From NCBI RefSeq assembly GCF_001514125.1, contig NZ_KQ948550.1:248001-312000 (forward strand): a DNA stretch of 64,000 bases, written 5' to 3'. The notes beneath the pieces were generated by a model. The model saw only the letters and a list, made by a program, of their open reading frames with translations. It searched no databases and had not been told where the DNA came from. Below are positions 10,396 through 19,455 of the stretch, piece by piece. A program made the translations under genes and the position numbers. The DNA is from Streptomyces longwoodensis (lineage in GTDB: Bacteria; Actinomycetota; Actinomycetes; Streptomycetales; Streptomycetaceae). Position 1 is the first letter of the stretch, and every line of letters starts with the position of its first letter.

Positions 10396-11796
10396 GTGAC
10401 GGATGACGAGGACACCAGGTACGAGGCCGTACGCAGCAGGGACGCCCGGTTCGACGGGGAGTTCTTCTTCGCGGTCACCACGACCGGGATCTACTGCCGG
10501 CCGAGCTGCCCCGCCGTGACGCCCAAGCGGCGCAACGTGCGGTTCTTCGCCACGGCCGCCGCCGCGCAGGCCTCGGGGTTCCGGGCCTGCCGGCGGTGCC
10601 GGCCGGACGCGGTGCCCGGCTCCGCGGACTGGAACGTCCGCGCCGACGTCGTCGGCCGCGCCATGCGCCTCATCGGCGACGGCGTGGTCGACCGCGAGGG
10701 CGTCGCCGGGCTCGCCGGCCGGCTCGGGTACAGCGCGCGGCAGGTGCAGCGGCAGCTGACCGCCGAACTCGGCGCCGGGCCCGTCGCCCTGGCCCGGGCG
10801 CAGCGCGCGCACACCGCGCGCGTGCTGCTGCAGACGACACCCCTGCCGGTCACCGAGATCGCGTTCGCGTCCGGGTTCGCGAGCGTGCGGCAGTTCAACG
10901 ACACGGTGCGCGCCGTCTACGCGGCCACACCCACCGCGCTGCGGGAGGCCGCGCCGAAGGCCGACCGGCCCTCCCGGCGCACCGCGCCGCCGGCCGCCGG
11001 GATCCCGCTGCGGCTCGCCCACCGCGGGCCGTACCACGCGCGGTCCGTGTTCGACCTGCTGGAGCGGGAGGCCGTCGCCGGGGTCGAGGAGGTCGCGGGA
11101 GCACCGGGCACCCGCACCTACCGGCGGACACTGCGGCTGCCGTACGGCACCGGCATCGTCGCCGTCGACGAGCGCACCGAGGACGTCCCCGGGGCCGCCA
11201 CCCACCCGGGCGGCTGGCTGCAGGCCCGGCTGCACCTGACCGACCCGCGCGACCTGACCACCGCGGTGCAGCGGCTGCGGCGGCTGTTCGACCTGGACGC
11301 CGACCCGTACGCCGTCGACGAGCGCCTCGGCGCCGACGCCCGGCTCGGCCCGCTGGTCGCCGCCCGGCCCGGACTGCGCGCGCCCGGCGCCGCCGACGCC
11401 GAGGAGTACGCCGTCCGCGCCCTCGTCGGCCGGGACGAGGCCGCCCGGCTGGTGCAGGTCTGCGGCAAGGCGCTCGACGCGCCCTGCGGCAGCCTCACCC
11501 ACCTCTTCCCCGAACCCGCCGTCCTGGCCGGCGCCGCACCCCACGGCCCGCTGGGCGCCCTGACCGGCGCGCTCGCCGACGGCCGCCTGCGCCTGGACGC
11601 GGGCACCGACCGGGACGACGCCGAACGCGCGCTGCTGGCCCTGCCCGGACTGGACGCCGGCACGGTCGCCGCGATCCGCGCACGGGCCCTCGGCGACCCC
11701 GACGTCGCGCCGCCCGGCGCGGACGTCCCCGACACCTGGCGCCCCTGGCGCACCTACGCCCTGCACCACCTGCGCGCCGAGACACTGGAGCCGTGA
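10396..11796 (+). CDS. Ada-AlkA fusion: methylphosphotriester sensor and 3-methyladenine glycosylase
   Basis: This 466-aa protein joins an Ada N-terminal domain, an AraC-type helix-turn-helix and an AlkA-type DNA glycosylase. The zinc site of Ada is intact: YCRPSC and CRRCRP supply four cysteines, the first being the methyl acceptor. The AraC domain covers about residues 85-190 (VTEIAFASGFASVRQFN). AlkA_N begins at about 205 and the HhH part carries ALLALPGLDAGTVAAI. The segment after the hairpin is shorter than in E. coli AlkA, and the catalytic Asp is hard to place (GADVPDTWRPWR), so glycosylase activity is uncertain. The protein probably senses DNA methylation and activates itself and the next gene, ogt. 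The start is GTG 10396, and the stop overlaps the ogt start. Confidence 0.85.
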   Translation: MTDDEDTRYEAVRSRDARFDGEFFFAVTTTGIYCRPSCPAVTPKRRNVRFFATAAAAQASGFRACRRCRPDAVPGSADWNVRADVVGRAMRLIGDGVVDREGVAGLAGRLGYSARQVQRQLTAELGAGPVALARAQRAHTARVLLQTTPLPVTEIAFASGFASVRQFNDTVRAVYAATPTALREAAPKADRPSRRTAPPAAGIPLRLAHRGPYHARSVFDLLEREAVAGVEEVAGAPGTRTYRRTLRLPYGTGIVAVDERTEDVPGAATHPGGWLQARLHLTDPRDLTTAVQRLRRLFDLDADPYAVDERLGADARLGPLVAARPGLRAPGAADAEEYAVRALVGRDEAARLVQVCGKALDAPCGSLTHLFPEPAVLAGAAPHGPLGALTGALADGRLRLDAGTDRDDAERALLALPGLDAGTVAAIRARALGDPDVAPPGADVPDTWRPWRTYALHHLRAETLEP

Positions 11797-12296
11797 TGAC
11801 CGACCCGACCTACGCCACCCACGTGCCGAGCCCGCTCGGGCCGCTCCTGCTGACCGCCGGACCCGACGGCGCGCTGACCTCGCTGTCCGTGCCCGGACAG
11901 AAGAACGGGCGCGAGATGCGCGCCGACTGGCGCGAGGACCCCGGTCCGTTCCGGGAGGCCGCCGAGCAGCTGGCCGCCTACTTCGCCGGCGAGCTGAAGG
12001 AGTTCCGGCTGCCGCTGCGCACCGAGGGCACCGCCTTCCGGACGCGCGTGTGGGCCGCCCTGGACGACGTGCCGTACGGGGCGACCACCTCCTACGGCGA
12101 GATCGCGGCGCGGATCGGGGCGCCCCGGGCCGCCGTCCGCGCCGTCGGCGGGGCGATCGGCGCCAACCCGCTGCTCGTCCTGCGGCCCTGCCACCGGGTG
12201 ATCGGCGCCGACGGCTCCCTGACCGGCTACGCGGGCGGCCTGGAACGCAAGGTCCGCCTGCTCACCCTGGAGGGCTGCCTGCCCCACACCCCCTAG
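11796..12296 (+). CDS. ogt: methylated-DNA--protein-cysteine S-methyltransferase
   Basis: The 166-aa suicide enzyme removes methyl groups from O6-methylguanine. The C-terminal domain shows VPYGATTSYGEIA, the recognition helix region AAVRAVGGAIGANP and the active site LRPCHRVIG with the acceptor Cys. Its ATG overlaps the Ada-AlkA stop (TGATG), so the two repair genes are co-translated. The stop codon TAG overlaps the stop of the convergent gene through a shared CTAG. Confidence 0.93.
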   Translation: MTDPTYATHVPSPLGPLLLTAGPDGALTSLSVPGQKNGREMRADWREDPGPFREAAEQLAAYFAGELKEFRLPLRTEGTAFRTRVWAALDDVPYGATTSYGEIAARIGAPRAAVRAVGGAIGANPLLVLRPCHRVIGADGSLTGYAGGLERKVRLLTLEGCLPHTP

Positions 12297-12667
12297 GCCT
12301 CGTCCTCCAGGCCCCAGCTGTGGATGCGGTGCGGGTGGATGCGGATCAGCTCCTCGCTGAGGTGGGCGCCCAGGTCGTGCGGGCCGACCAGCAGTTCGGC
12401 CTCGCCGCGGACGTCCACGCCGCGCACCTTCCACGGGCGCAGGGAGACGATGTCGTCGACGACCAGGGCGATCCGGGGGTTCTCGCGCAGGTTGCGCCAC
12501 TTCTTGGTGCGGCCCATCGCGTAGCCGCCGATCAGGATGGTGCCGTCGTCCTGCAGCCGGTAACCGACGGGGTTCGCCTGTGGCTGCCCGTGCGGGTCGA
12601 CCGTGGCCATCCGGCCCAGTCGCTGCGACGCCAGGTACGCCCGCTCGGCCTCACTGAATGCGGTCAT
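12293..12667 (-). CDS. PPOX-class F420-dependent or FMN oxidoreductase
   Basis: This 124-aa split-barrel protein belongs to the pyridoxamine 5'-phosphate oxidase-like superfamily. Visible features are YLASQRLGRMATVDPHGQPQANPVGYR at the N-terminal strand pair, TKKWRNLRENPRIALVVDD for the phosphate-binding part, and RGEAELL. Small actinobacterial members with this layout usually use F420 or FMN; the substrate is unknown. I start at ATG 12667 (MTAFSEAERAYL), because the 12 codons upstream are not family-like. It converges on ogt with a 4-nt overlap at the stop codons. Confidence 0.8.
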   Translation of the reverse strand: MTAFSEAERAYLASQRLGRMATVDPHGQPQANPVGYRLQDDGTILIGGYAMGRTKKWRNLRENPRIALVVDDIVSLRPWKVRGVDVRGEAELLVGPHDLGAHLSEELIRIHPHRIHSWGLEDEA

Positions 12668-12790
12668 GCCGCAAGCGAAACACGGCCGCCGGACGGCGCG
12701 CATCGGATCCTCGCCCTACGCCCCCGGGCCTACGCCCCCTACGCCCCGCAAGCCCAGGTCGGCCGCGGCGGCCTCCGCGCGGGCGCGCGG

Positions 12791-13273
12791 TCAGCCGCAC
12801 AGCACCGCGCCCAGCCAGGCGCCCGCGATGAGCAGACAGGTGAACAGCTCCACCAGCACGTCCGTGCCGCCCGAGCGCATCACCGTGCGCAGCGCGGCGC
12901 GGGCCTCGCCGTGCCGGCCGAGGCGCAGGCGCTCGTACAGGTAGATCCCGCCCAGGAAGCCGGGCACGGCGCCCAGCACGGGCAGCAGCACGAAGCCGAG
13001 GAGCGTGCCGACCCCGGCGAAGACCGCCATCCGGCCCGTGGCGCCGGCTGCCTGGAGCCGGCGCGGGGGCAGCGACCAGCGCACCACCTGGGAGACGAAC
13101 AGCACGAGCGTGGCCCCCACCAGCACGCCCCAGGACACCGGCCGCGGGTCCTTCAACGCCCACCACAGGACCGCGGCCCACACCAGCCACGACCCCGGCA
13201 CACCCGGCAGCAGCACTCCGCACAGGCCCAGCAGGATCACCAGGCCGACCAGCAGGAGTTCCCACGCTCCCAT
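12791..13273 (-). CDS. DUF456 membrane protein
   Basis: The 160-aa integral membrane protein has four to five hydrophobic segments and the typical DUF456 beginning GLVILLGLCGVLLPGVPGSWLVWAAVLWW. Function is unknown in the family. The only charged stretch (LYERLRLGRHGEARAAL, about residues 110-126) is probably cytosolic. It lies alone, transcribed in the same direction as the PPOX gene with 123 nt between them. Confidence 0.8.
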   Translation of the reverse strand: MGAWELLLVGLVILLGLCGVLLPGVPGSWLVWAAVLWWALKDPRPVSWGVLVGATLVLFVSQVVRWSLPPRRLQAAGATGRMAVFAGVGTLLGFVLLPVLGAVPGFLGGIYLYERLRLGRHGEARAALRTVMRSGGTDVLVELFTCLLIAGAWLGAVLCG

Positions 13274-13371
13274 CCGTCCAGCCTGCCCGAGGCGGGACGG
13301 ACCCGCAGATCAGGAGTGGGTGGCGAGGGCCGGCAGGGACGTGTGGCCGCCCCCCGGGACCAGGGGGGCGC

Positions 13372-14358
13372 TCAGCGGTCGCGGGCCACCCAGCCCCGTT
13401 CGTGCGCGTGCCAGCCCAGCTGGAGCCGGGTGGTCGCCCCGGTCAGCTCCATCAGCCGCTTCACCCGGCGCTGCACGGTCCGCAGCCCCACGTCCAGCTG
13501 CTTGGCCACGCTCGCGTCGGTCAGCCCGGCCAGCAGCAAGGAGAGCACCTCCAGGTCGACGGCGTCCGGGCCGTCCGGCGCCTGCTCGGCGACCCGGCCG
13601 TCCCCGCCCAGGCGCAGCGGCAGGCCCTCGCGCCACACCGACTCGAACAGGGCCGCCAGCAGCTCCAGCAGCCCCCCGGCGTGCACCACCAGCGCTCCCG
13701 GCTCGGCCGACCGCCCGGTCAGCGGCACCAGCGCCGACGCGCGGTCGGCGACGACCAGCTTGGTCGGCACCCGCTCCACCACCCGGACCTCCTCCTCGCG
13801 GCCCAGTGCGGCCGTCAGCTCGCTCACGCCGTCCGGCTGGTCCAGCACCGACCGCTCGATCACCACCCGGTAGCGCACCCCGCGCTCGGCGGCGCGCTCC
13901 TCGGCGTCGTTCTGCCCGGCGGTGACCGCGACCGGGGTGCCGGTGACCAGCGCGCACACCTCCTCGGCCGCCCCGAGCTGGAGCTGCAGGAAGCGCTGGG
14001 TGACCGCCGCCGCGCCGGTCACCACCTCGACCAGGTCGTGCACCGACGGCTCGGCCGCCGCCGCCCGGTACTCCTCGGCGAGCAGCGCGGCCGCCAGCTC
14101 CGCCCGCTCCAGCTCGTGCCGCTGCTGGGTGAGCAGCGCGCCCAGCGCGACGCCCGGGGGAGCGGCGACCCAGCGGCCGGGGCGGCCCGGCGACTGCGCG
14201 GCCAGGCCCTGCCGCTCCAGGTGCCGCAGCGCCCGCTCGGTGGCCTGCTCGCCGAGCGTCAGCCGGCGCGCCAGGGCCGGCACGTCGGCGGCGCCCACGG
14301 ACACCAGCGCCCGGTAGGCCGCCTCGTGCGTCTCGTCGAGCCCTATCGCTCCCAGCAT
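13372..14358 (-). CDS. TrmB/LuxR-type transcriptional regulator
   Basis: The 328-aa protein has a TrmB-like winged helix at the N-terminus (about residues 8-70: LDETHEAAYRALVSVGAADV). A sensor-like middle follows, and a LuxR helix-turn-helix lies at the C-terminus (about 265-320: VDLEVLSLLLAGLTDASVAKQLDVGLRTVQRRVKRLMELTG). This architecture is common in Streptomyces and usually regulates a neighbouring gene or secondary metabolism; no ligand is evident. AGGAGGG lies just upstream of the ATG. It is divergent from the proline-rich PP2C-like gene, with which it shares a 352-bp intergenic region. Confidence 0.8.
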   Translation of the reverse strand: MLGAIGLDETHEAAYRALVSVGAADVPALARRLTLGEQATERALRHLERQGLAAQSPGRPGRWVAAPPGVALGALLTQQRHELERAELAAALLAEEYRAAAAEPSVHDLVEVVTGAAAVTQRFLQLQLGAAEEVCALVTGTPVAVTAGQNDAEERAAERGVRYRVVIERSVLDQPDGVSELTAALGREEEVRVVERVPTKLVVADRASALVPLTGRSAEPGALVVHAGGLLELLAALFESVWREGLPLRLGGDGRVAEQAPDGPDAVDLEVLSLLLAGLTDASVAKQLDVGLRTVQRRVKRLMELTGATTRLQLGWHAHERGWVARDR

Positions 14359-14710
14359 CCCGGACGTCCCTCCTGGCGGGAAACGGTCATGGCGTGAACC
14401 CGCCGCCGCACATCATCGCCGCGGACCCGCTCCCTCTGCCAAGGTGTGGCTTCGGCGCCGACGACCTGATCTCCGTCGCAGCGGACGGTCGGGGGAGCCC
14501 GCCGCCCGGCCCACGGCCGGGACGGCCCCGGTCTCCCGGTCGGCCCGAACGGTGGTCCGGGCCCGGCAGGCGCAACGGCGCACGGGGAGCCGGGCCGGAT
14601 CACTCGGCGCGCCGGGCGGTTCTCCCGTGGGGGGTGGAACCGCCCGGCGCGGCGTACGGCAATTTGCCGATGCCCCGTTTCCGACCGGCCCGTGCGGTCA
14701 CAATTGCGGC
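14359..14710. other. intergenic region between LuxR and PP2C-like genes
   Basis: No gene is supported in these 352 bases. The only distinct element is CGGCAA-T-TTGCCG (14657-14669), a perfect 6-bp inverted repeat with one central base, 41 bp before the PP2C-like start, in a locally AT-richer stretch that also contains CACAATTG near 14700. It is a plausible operator or promoter site for the rightward gene. Confidence 0.35.
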
Positions 14711-16849
14711 ATGAGCCAGCAGGGGGGAAGGCCCACCGGTCCCGACGACGACTGGTGGGGTCAGCTGTACGACGACGCCGCCGCGGACACCGGCCCCACG
14801 GCCGCCGCCGACTCGCTGGACGACCGGTTCGCCTCCGCGGTGGGCACGGTGAACGCGACACCGGGCGGGCGCCCGCCCCGTGAGCAGCCGGACCGGGACC
14901 CGTGGAGCCCCTGGGACCCGCACGACGACACGGGGTCTGCCCCTGCGGAGGCCCTGCCGGACGCGGCCCCGGAAACCGGGGGTCCGCCCCCGGACGTGCC
15001 CGCGCAGCGACGGGCCGAGCCAGGTTCGGCTTCCGGGGCCGGTGCCGGGACCTTCCCGGCCGGACCGCTCCCGCCCGGCTTCACCGAGCGTCCGGACCCG
15101 CGGGCCGACGCCGCGCGACCCGACGGTCCCCCCGCGCCGCAGCCCCCCACCGGTCCCTCGGCCTGGATCACGGGAACCGCCAGGGCCCTGGAACCCGAAC
15201 CGCCCGCTGACGCGCCGACACCTCCGTTCGGCCCGCCCGCTGCACCGCCGGTGCCACCGTCCCCGCCCGCCCAAGTACCGGCGCCTCCGGCTCAGCCGAC
15301 CGAAGCGCCGACGCCTGGGCCGGGGCCGACCGAGGCTCCGCCCGCTGGATCGACGGTTCCCCTGGCCCCGTCCGCCGAAGTACCGGCGCCTCCGGCTCCG
15401 CCCGCCGAAGCGCCGACGCCTCCGGCGGGCCAGGCCGAGGCTGCGCCCGCTGGATCGACGTTCCCACCGGTCCCGCCCGCCGAAGCACCGACGCCTCCGG
15501 CTCCGTCGACCGAAGCACCGACGCCTCCGTTCGGCCCGGTCGATACTCCGCCGCCCCCACCCACGGCGCCACCGGCCCCGCCTGCTGACGCGCCGACGCC
15601 GCGGTCCGGCCCGGCCGACACGCCGCCCCCTCCACCCACGGCGCCACCGGCCCCGCCCGCCCAAGCGCCGACACCTCCGCCCGCTCAGGCCGAGGCGCCG
15701 ACCGCCCCGCCGGCCCCTGCCTTCCCTCCGGCCCCCGCGACCCCGCCCGCGCCGGCCCCGGCGCCCACCGCCCCCACGCCCGCGACCCCTCCCAGCTCAC
15801 CGGGCCCCACCCCGGGCCTCGCCCCCGGGGCCATCCCCGCCGCCCGTACCGCCCCCGACTCGCTGCCGCCCCCGGTCCTGCCGGTCGGGCCGCCGTCGGC
15901 GCGGGACCACGTGGGGGCCCGGCCGCCGACCTACGAGGCCGAGCCCACCGCCCTTCCGGCCGCCAGCCCCGACGACCTCGCGGACCTGGTGCCCGACACC
16001 GTGCTGGACGGCGCCCGGTACGGGGCCTGCACATTGCGTGCGGCCTCGTTGCGCGGGGACTCGGCGCGCTACCGGGGCGAGCCGCGGCGGGACGCGCTGC
16101 TCACCGCCCGGTTCGGCGCGGGCGAGCAGGCGCTGGTGCTGGTCGCGATGGCGACCGGGGCCCGGGCCACGCCCGGCGCGCACCGGGCGGCCGCCGAGCT
16201 GTGCCGGTGGATCGGGCGGGCCGTGGGCCGCAGCCACGCGCGGCTCGTCGAGGACATCCGGGCGGCCCGGCGCGGCGAGCTGAAGTCGGGCCTGCACCGC
16301 CTGACCGACCGCAGCCTCGGCCGGCTGCGCGCCGAAGCGGCCGAACAGGGCCTGGATCCCGCGGAGTACGCGGCGGACCTGCGCTGTCTGCTGCTGCCCG
16401 CCGACCCCGAGTGCCGCACGCGCGTGTTCTTCGGCGTGGGCACCGGCGGGCTGTTCCGGCTGCGGGGCGGGCAGTGGCGGGACATCGAACCGGCGGCCGG
16501 CGAGGTCACCGGTGAGCCCGTCGTCGGGTTCGGCTCGGCCCCCGCCGGGACGCCCGCGGGCGACCGGCTCACCCCGGACCCCGGCACCACGGCCCCGCCC
16601 GGCCCGGGCGACCCGCCCCGCGCGCCCTTCCGCTTCCGGGCCTCGGTAGCCCGTCCGGGTGACACGTTGCTGATGTGCACCGCGGGCCTCGCCGACCCGC
16701 TGCGCAGTGAGCCCGAACTGTCCGCGCACCTCGCCGCGCGCTGGGCCGCGCCGGAGCCGCCGGGCCTCGCCGCCTACCTCGCCGACGTCCAGGTGAGGGT
16801 GAAGGGGTACGCCGACGACCGTACGGCGGCCGCCGTCTGGGAGGCGTGA
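14711..16849 (+). CDS. proline-rich protein with C-terminal PP2C-like phosphatase domain
   Basis: The 712-aa protein has an acidic N-terminus (DDDWWGQLYDDAAAD) and a very long Pro/Ala/Thr-rich, presumably unstructured region (about residues 55-420) with tandem blocks such as PPAEAPTPP. A C-terminal domain of about 280 residues is related to PP2C-type phosphatases (YGACTLRAASLRGDSARYRGE, ALVLVAMATGA, CTAGLADPL). The metal-binding Asp pairs of classical PP2C are not obvious, so activity is uncertain. No membrane segment is seen. In Streptomyces such proteins often sit with regulatory systems; here the partner is the divergent LuxR gene. It starts at ATG 14711, without a strong ribosome binding site. 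Confidence 0.7.
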   Translation: MSQQGGRPTGPDDDWWGQLYDDAAADTGPTAAADSLDDRFASAVGTVNATPGGRPPREQPDRDPWSPWDPHDDTGSAPAEALPDAAPETGGPPPDVPAQRRAEPGSASGAGAGTFPAGPLPPGFTERPDPRADAARPDGPPAPQPPTGPSAWITGTARALEPEPPADAPTPPFGPPAAPPVPPSPPAQVPAPPAQPTEAPTPGPGPTEAPPAGSTVPLAPSAEVPAPPAPPAEAPTPPAGQAEAAPAGSTFPPVPPAEAPTPPAPSTEAPTPPFGPVDTPPPPPTAPPAPPADAPTPRSGPADTPPPPPTAPPAPPAQAPTPPPAQAEAPTAPPAPAFPPAPATPPAPAPAPTAPTPATPPSSPGPTPGLAPGAIPAARTAPDSLPPPVLPVGPPSARDHVGARPPTYEAEPTALPAASPDDLADLVPDTVLDGARYGACTLRAASLRGDSARYRGEPRRDALLTARFGAGEQALVLVAMATGARATPGAHRAAAELCRWIGRAVGRSHARLVEDIRAARRGELKSGLHRLTDRSLGRLRAEAAEQGLDPAEYAADLRCLLLPADPECRTRVFFGVGTGGLFRLRGGQWRDIEPAAGEVTGEPVVGFGSAPAGTPAGDRLTPDPGTTAPPGPGDPPRAPFRFRASVARPGDTLLMCTAGLADPLRSEPELSAHLAARWAAPEPPGLAAYLADVQVRVKGYADDRTAAAVWEA
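15533..15682 (+). repeat. 75-bp in-frame tandem duplication in the proline-rich region
   Basis: Two adjacent 75-bp units, starting at 15533 and 15608, each encode 25 residues (GPVDTPPPPPTAPP... and GPADTPPPPPTAPP...). They are nearly identical in DNA, which points to a recent slippage or recombination event inside a looser array of PTPP-type blocks from about 15230 to 15720. Confidence 0.7.
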
Positions 16850-16907
16850 ACCGCGCTCCAGCGGTCATGGTGGTCCTGGGACCCCCTGACCGAAGGGCAC
16901 GTGGACC

Positions 16908-18650
16908 ATGGCCAAGCAGAACGTCGCCGAACAGTTCGTCGACATCCTCACCCGCGCCGGAGTCAAACACCTGTACGGCGTCGTCGGCGACAGCCTCAAC
17001 CCGGTGGTCGACGCGGTCCGCCGCCACCGGGGCATCGACTGGATCCACGTCCGCCACGAGGAGACCGCCGCGTTCGCGGCCGGCGCCGAGGCGCAGATCA
17101 CCGGGCGGCTGGCGGCCTGCGCGGGCTCCTGCGGGCCAGGCAACCTGCACCTGATCAACGGCCTGTACGACGCGCACCGCTCCATGGCGCCGGTGCTCGC
17201 GCTCGCCTCGCACATCCCGTCCAGCGAGATCGGTCTCGGCTACTTCCAGGAGACCCACCCCGACCAGCTGTTCCGCGAGTGCAGCCACTACAGCGAGATG
17301 ATCTCCAACCCGCAGCAGATGCCGAGGCTGCTGCAGACCGCCATCCAGCACGCCGTCGGCCGCGGCGGCGTCAGCGTGGTCACCCTGCCGGGCGACATCG
17401 CCGACGAGCCCGCCCCCGAACGGGCCGCCGAGACGGCGCTCGTCACCGCCCGGCCCACCGTGCGCCCGGGCGACGCCGAGCTGGACGCGCTCGTGGAGCT
17501 GATCGACGGGGCCCGCAAGGTCACCCTGTTCTGCGGCAGCGGCACCGCCAGGGCGCACGCGGAGGTCATGCAGTTCGCCGAGCGGATCAAGTCCCCGGTC
17601 GGCCACGCCCTGCGCGGCAAGGAGTACATCCAGTACGACAACCCCTTCGACGTCGGCATGAGCGGTCTGCTCGGCTACGGCGCCGCCTACGAGGCCACCC
17701 ACGAGTGCGACCTGCTGATCCTGCTGGGCACCGACTTCCCGTACAACGCCTTCCTGCCCGACGACGTGAAGATCGCCCAGGTCGACGTGCGGCCCGAACG
17801 CCTCGGCCGGCGCTCCAAGCTGGACCTCGCGGTGTGGGGCGACGTGAAGGAGACCCTGCGCTGTCTGATCCCGCGCGTGCGGGAGAAGACCGACCGCCGC
17901 TTCCTGGACCGCATGCTGAAGAAGCACGCGGACGCCCTAGAGGGCGTGGTGAAGGCGTACACCCGCAAGGTCGACAAGCACGTGCCCCTGCACCCGGAGT
18001 ACGTGGCGTCCGTGCTGGACGAACTCGCCGACGACGACGCGGTGTTCACCGTCGACACCGGCATGTGCAACGTGTGGGCCGCCCGCTACGTCTCGCCCAA
18101 CGGCCGCCGCCGCATCATCGGCTCCTTCTCCCACGGCTCGATGGCCAACGCGCTGCCGATGGCGATCGGCGCCCAGTTCGCCGCGCCCGGCCGGCAGGTC
18201 GTGGCGATGTCCGGCGACGGCGGCTTCTCCATGCTGATGGGCGACTTCCTCACCCTCGTCCAGTACGACCTGCCCGTGAAGATCGTGCTGTTCAACAACT
18301 CCTCGCTCGGCATGGTGGAGTTGGAGATGCTGGTCGCCGGGCTGCCCTCGCACGGCACCGCCAACAAGAACCCCGACTTCGCGGCGGTGGCACGGGCCTG
18401 CGGGGCCTACGGCGTGCGCGTCGAGAAGCCCAAGGACCTCGCCGGGGCGCTGAAGTCGGCCTTCAGGCACAAGGGTCCGGCCCTGGTCGACGTGGTGACC
18501 GACCCCAACGCCCTGTCCATCCCGCCGAAGATCAAGGCGGAGATGGTGACCGGGTTCGCCCTGTCCGCCTCGAAGATCGTGCTGGACGGCGGTGTGGGCC
18601 GCATGCTCCAGATGGCCCGCTCCAACCTCCGCAACGTGCCCCGCCCCTGA
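16908..18650 (+). CDS. thiamine pyrophosphate enzyme, pyruvate oxidase/dehydrogenase (PoxB-like)
   Basis: The 580-aa protein has three ThDP-enzyme domains. The N-terminal pyrimidine-binding domain has the catalytic Glu in VRHEETAAFAAG (about residue 50). The central domain binds FAD in PoxB-type members (LLGYGAAYEATHECDLLILLGTDFPY). The C-terminal PP domain has the GDGGF...NNSSLGM thiamine diphosphate motif (about residues 440-470). PoxB enzymes convert pyruvate to acetate and CO2 while reducing quinone at the membrane; the C-terminal lipid-activation peptide of E. coli PoxB is not evident here. The ATG at 16908 stands alone with about 58 nt upstream. Acetolactate synthase or another 2-oxoacid decarboxylase is a less likely alternative. 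Confidence 0.8.
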   Translation: MAKQNVAEQFVDILTRAGVKHLYGVVGDSLNPVVDAVRRHRGIDWIHVRHEETAAFAAGAEAQITGRLAACAGSCGPGNLHLINGLYDAHRSMAPVLALASHIPSSEIGLGYFQETHPDQLFRECSHYSEMISNPQQMPRLLQTAIQHAVGRGGVSVVTLPGDIADEPAPERAAETALVTARPTVRPGDAELDALVELIDGARKVTLFCGSGTARAHAEVMQFAERIKSPVGHALRGKEYIQYDNPFDVGMSGLLGYGAAYEATHECDLLILLGTDFPYNAFLPDDVKIAQVDVRPERLGRRSKLDLAVWGDVKETLRCLIPRVREKTDRRFLDRMLKKHADALEGVVKAYTRKVDKHVPLHPEYVASVLDELADDDAVFTVDTGMCNVWAARYVSPNGRRRIIGSFSHGSMANALPMAIGAQFAAPGRQVVAMSGDGGFSMLMGDFLTLVQYDLPVKIVLFNNSSLGMVELEMLVAGLPSHGTANKNPDFAAVARACGAYGVRVEKPKDLAGALKSAFRHKGPALVDVVTDPNALSIPPKIKAEMVTGFALSASKIVLDGGVGRMLQMARSNLRNVPRP

Positions 18651-18897
18651 CTCCCGGCGACGGTTTCCGGCCAACTTCGCCGTCCCGGCGACGCCCGCGC
18701 CCCTCGTGCACCACGCCGACGCCCGGCCCCACCCGGGTCCCGTGACCACGTCGGGAGGCCGTGCGCGCGGCCGGTCGCGCCCGTACGGGCGGGCCGGCGC
18801 CTCCGGTCGGCGGCACCCGGTGCCCGGATCGTGGCCGAACACCCGGGTGTCGCGCGGACCGGATGACTGGCCCCCGCCCGGTCGGGCAAGGATCCCC

Positions 18898-19428
18898 GTG
18901 AACGTGTTCGAGCTGAGGGGAACCGACATCGGCGCACGGGCGGGGGTCATGAAGAGGCAGGCACGAGGCAGCGGTTCCACGGCGATCGCGGACACGCCGA
19001 CGGCGACACGGGCGGGGGAGGAGGACGGGGGAACGGAGTGTCCCTCCCACCGGCTGCGGCGCAGACTCGGCAGGGCGGACCTGCGGGCGGTGCCCGAGGC
19101 ACGGCGCGCCCTGCGGGAACTCCTGCGCCCCTGGGGCGGACCGGAGCAGTCGGCGATCGCGGAACTGCTCACCAGTGAACTGGTCACCAACGCACTCGTC
19201 CACACCGACGACGACGCGGTCCTCACCGCCACCGTCGAACCGGACCGACTGCGCGTCGAGGTACGGGACTTCGTGGCCCGCAGGCCCAGCCCACGGGTGC
19301 CGGTCGCCGACGACGGCACCAACGGCAGGGGCCTGATGCTGGTGCAGTCCCTCGCCGACGCGTGGGGCGTCCACGCGCACGGCGTCGGCAAGGCCGTCTG
19401 GTTCGAACTGGGCGCACAGGCCGCCTGA
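18898..19428 (+). CDS. anti-sigma-factor-like ATP-binding protein (HATPase_c, RsbW type)
   Basis: The ATPase domain covers the last 120 residues: VPEARRALRELLRPWG, then the N-box SELVTNALVHT, the G1-like VEVRDFVAR and the G2-like GTNGRGLMLVQSLADAWGV, closing with GKAVWFELGA. Such single-domain histidine-kinase-like ATPases bind and inhibit sigma factors or phosphorylate anti-anti-sigma factors; Streptomyces has many orphans. I start at GTG 18898, preceded by AAGGA (176 aa); ATG 18949 (159 aa) is an alternative that loses only unstructured residues. No sigma or anti-anti-sigma gene is adjacent, so the partner is unknown. Confidence 0.8.
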   Translation: MNVFELRGTDIGARAGVMKRQARGSGSTAIADTPTATRAGEEDGGTECPSHRLRRRLGRADLRAVPEARRALRELLRPWGGPEQSAIAELLTSELVTNALVHTDDDAVLTATVEPDRLRVEVRDFVARRPSPRVPVADDGTNGRGLMLVQSLADAWGVHAHGVGKAVWFELGAQAA

Positions 19429-19455
19429 CACCGGCCCGCGGGCCACGGCGTACGG

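Noticed and set aside
15230..15720. Regular short repeats resembling an array
   Set aside because: They are in-frame proline-rich codons with no constant repeat/spacer structure, so not a CRISPR array.
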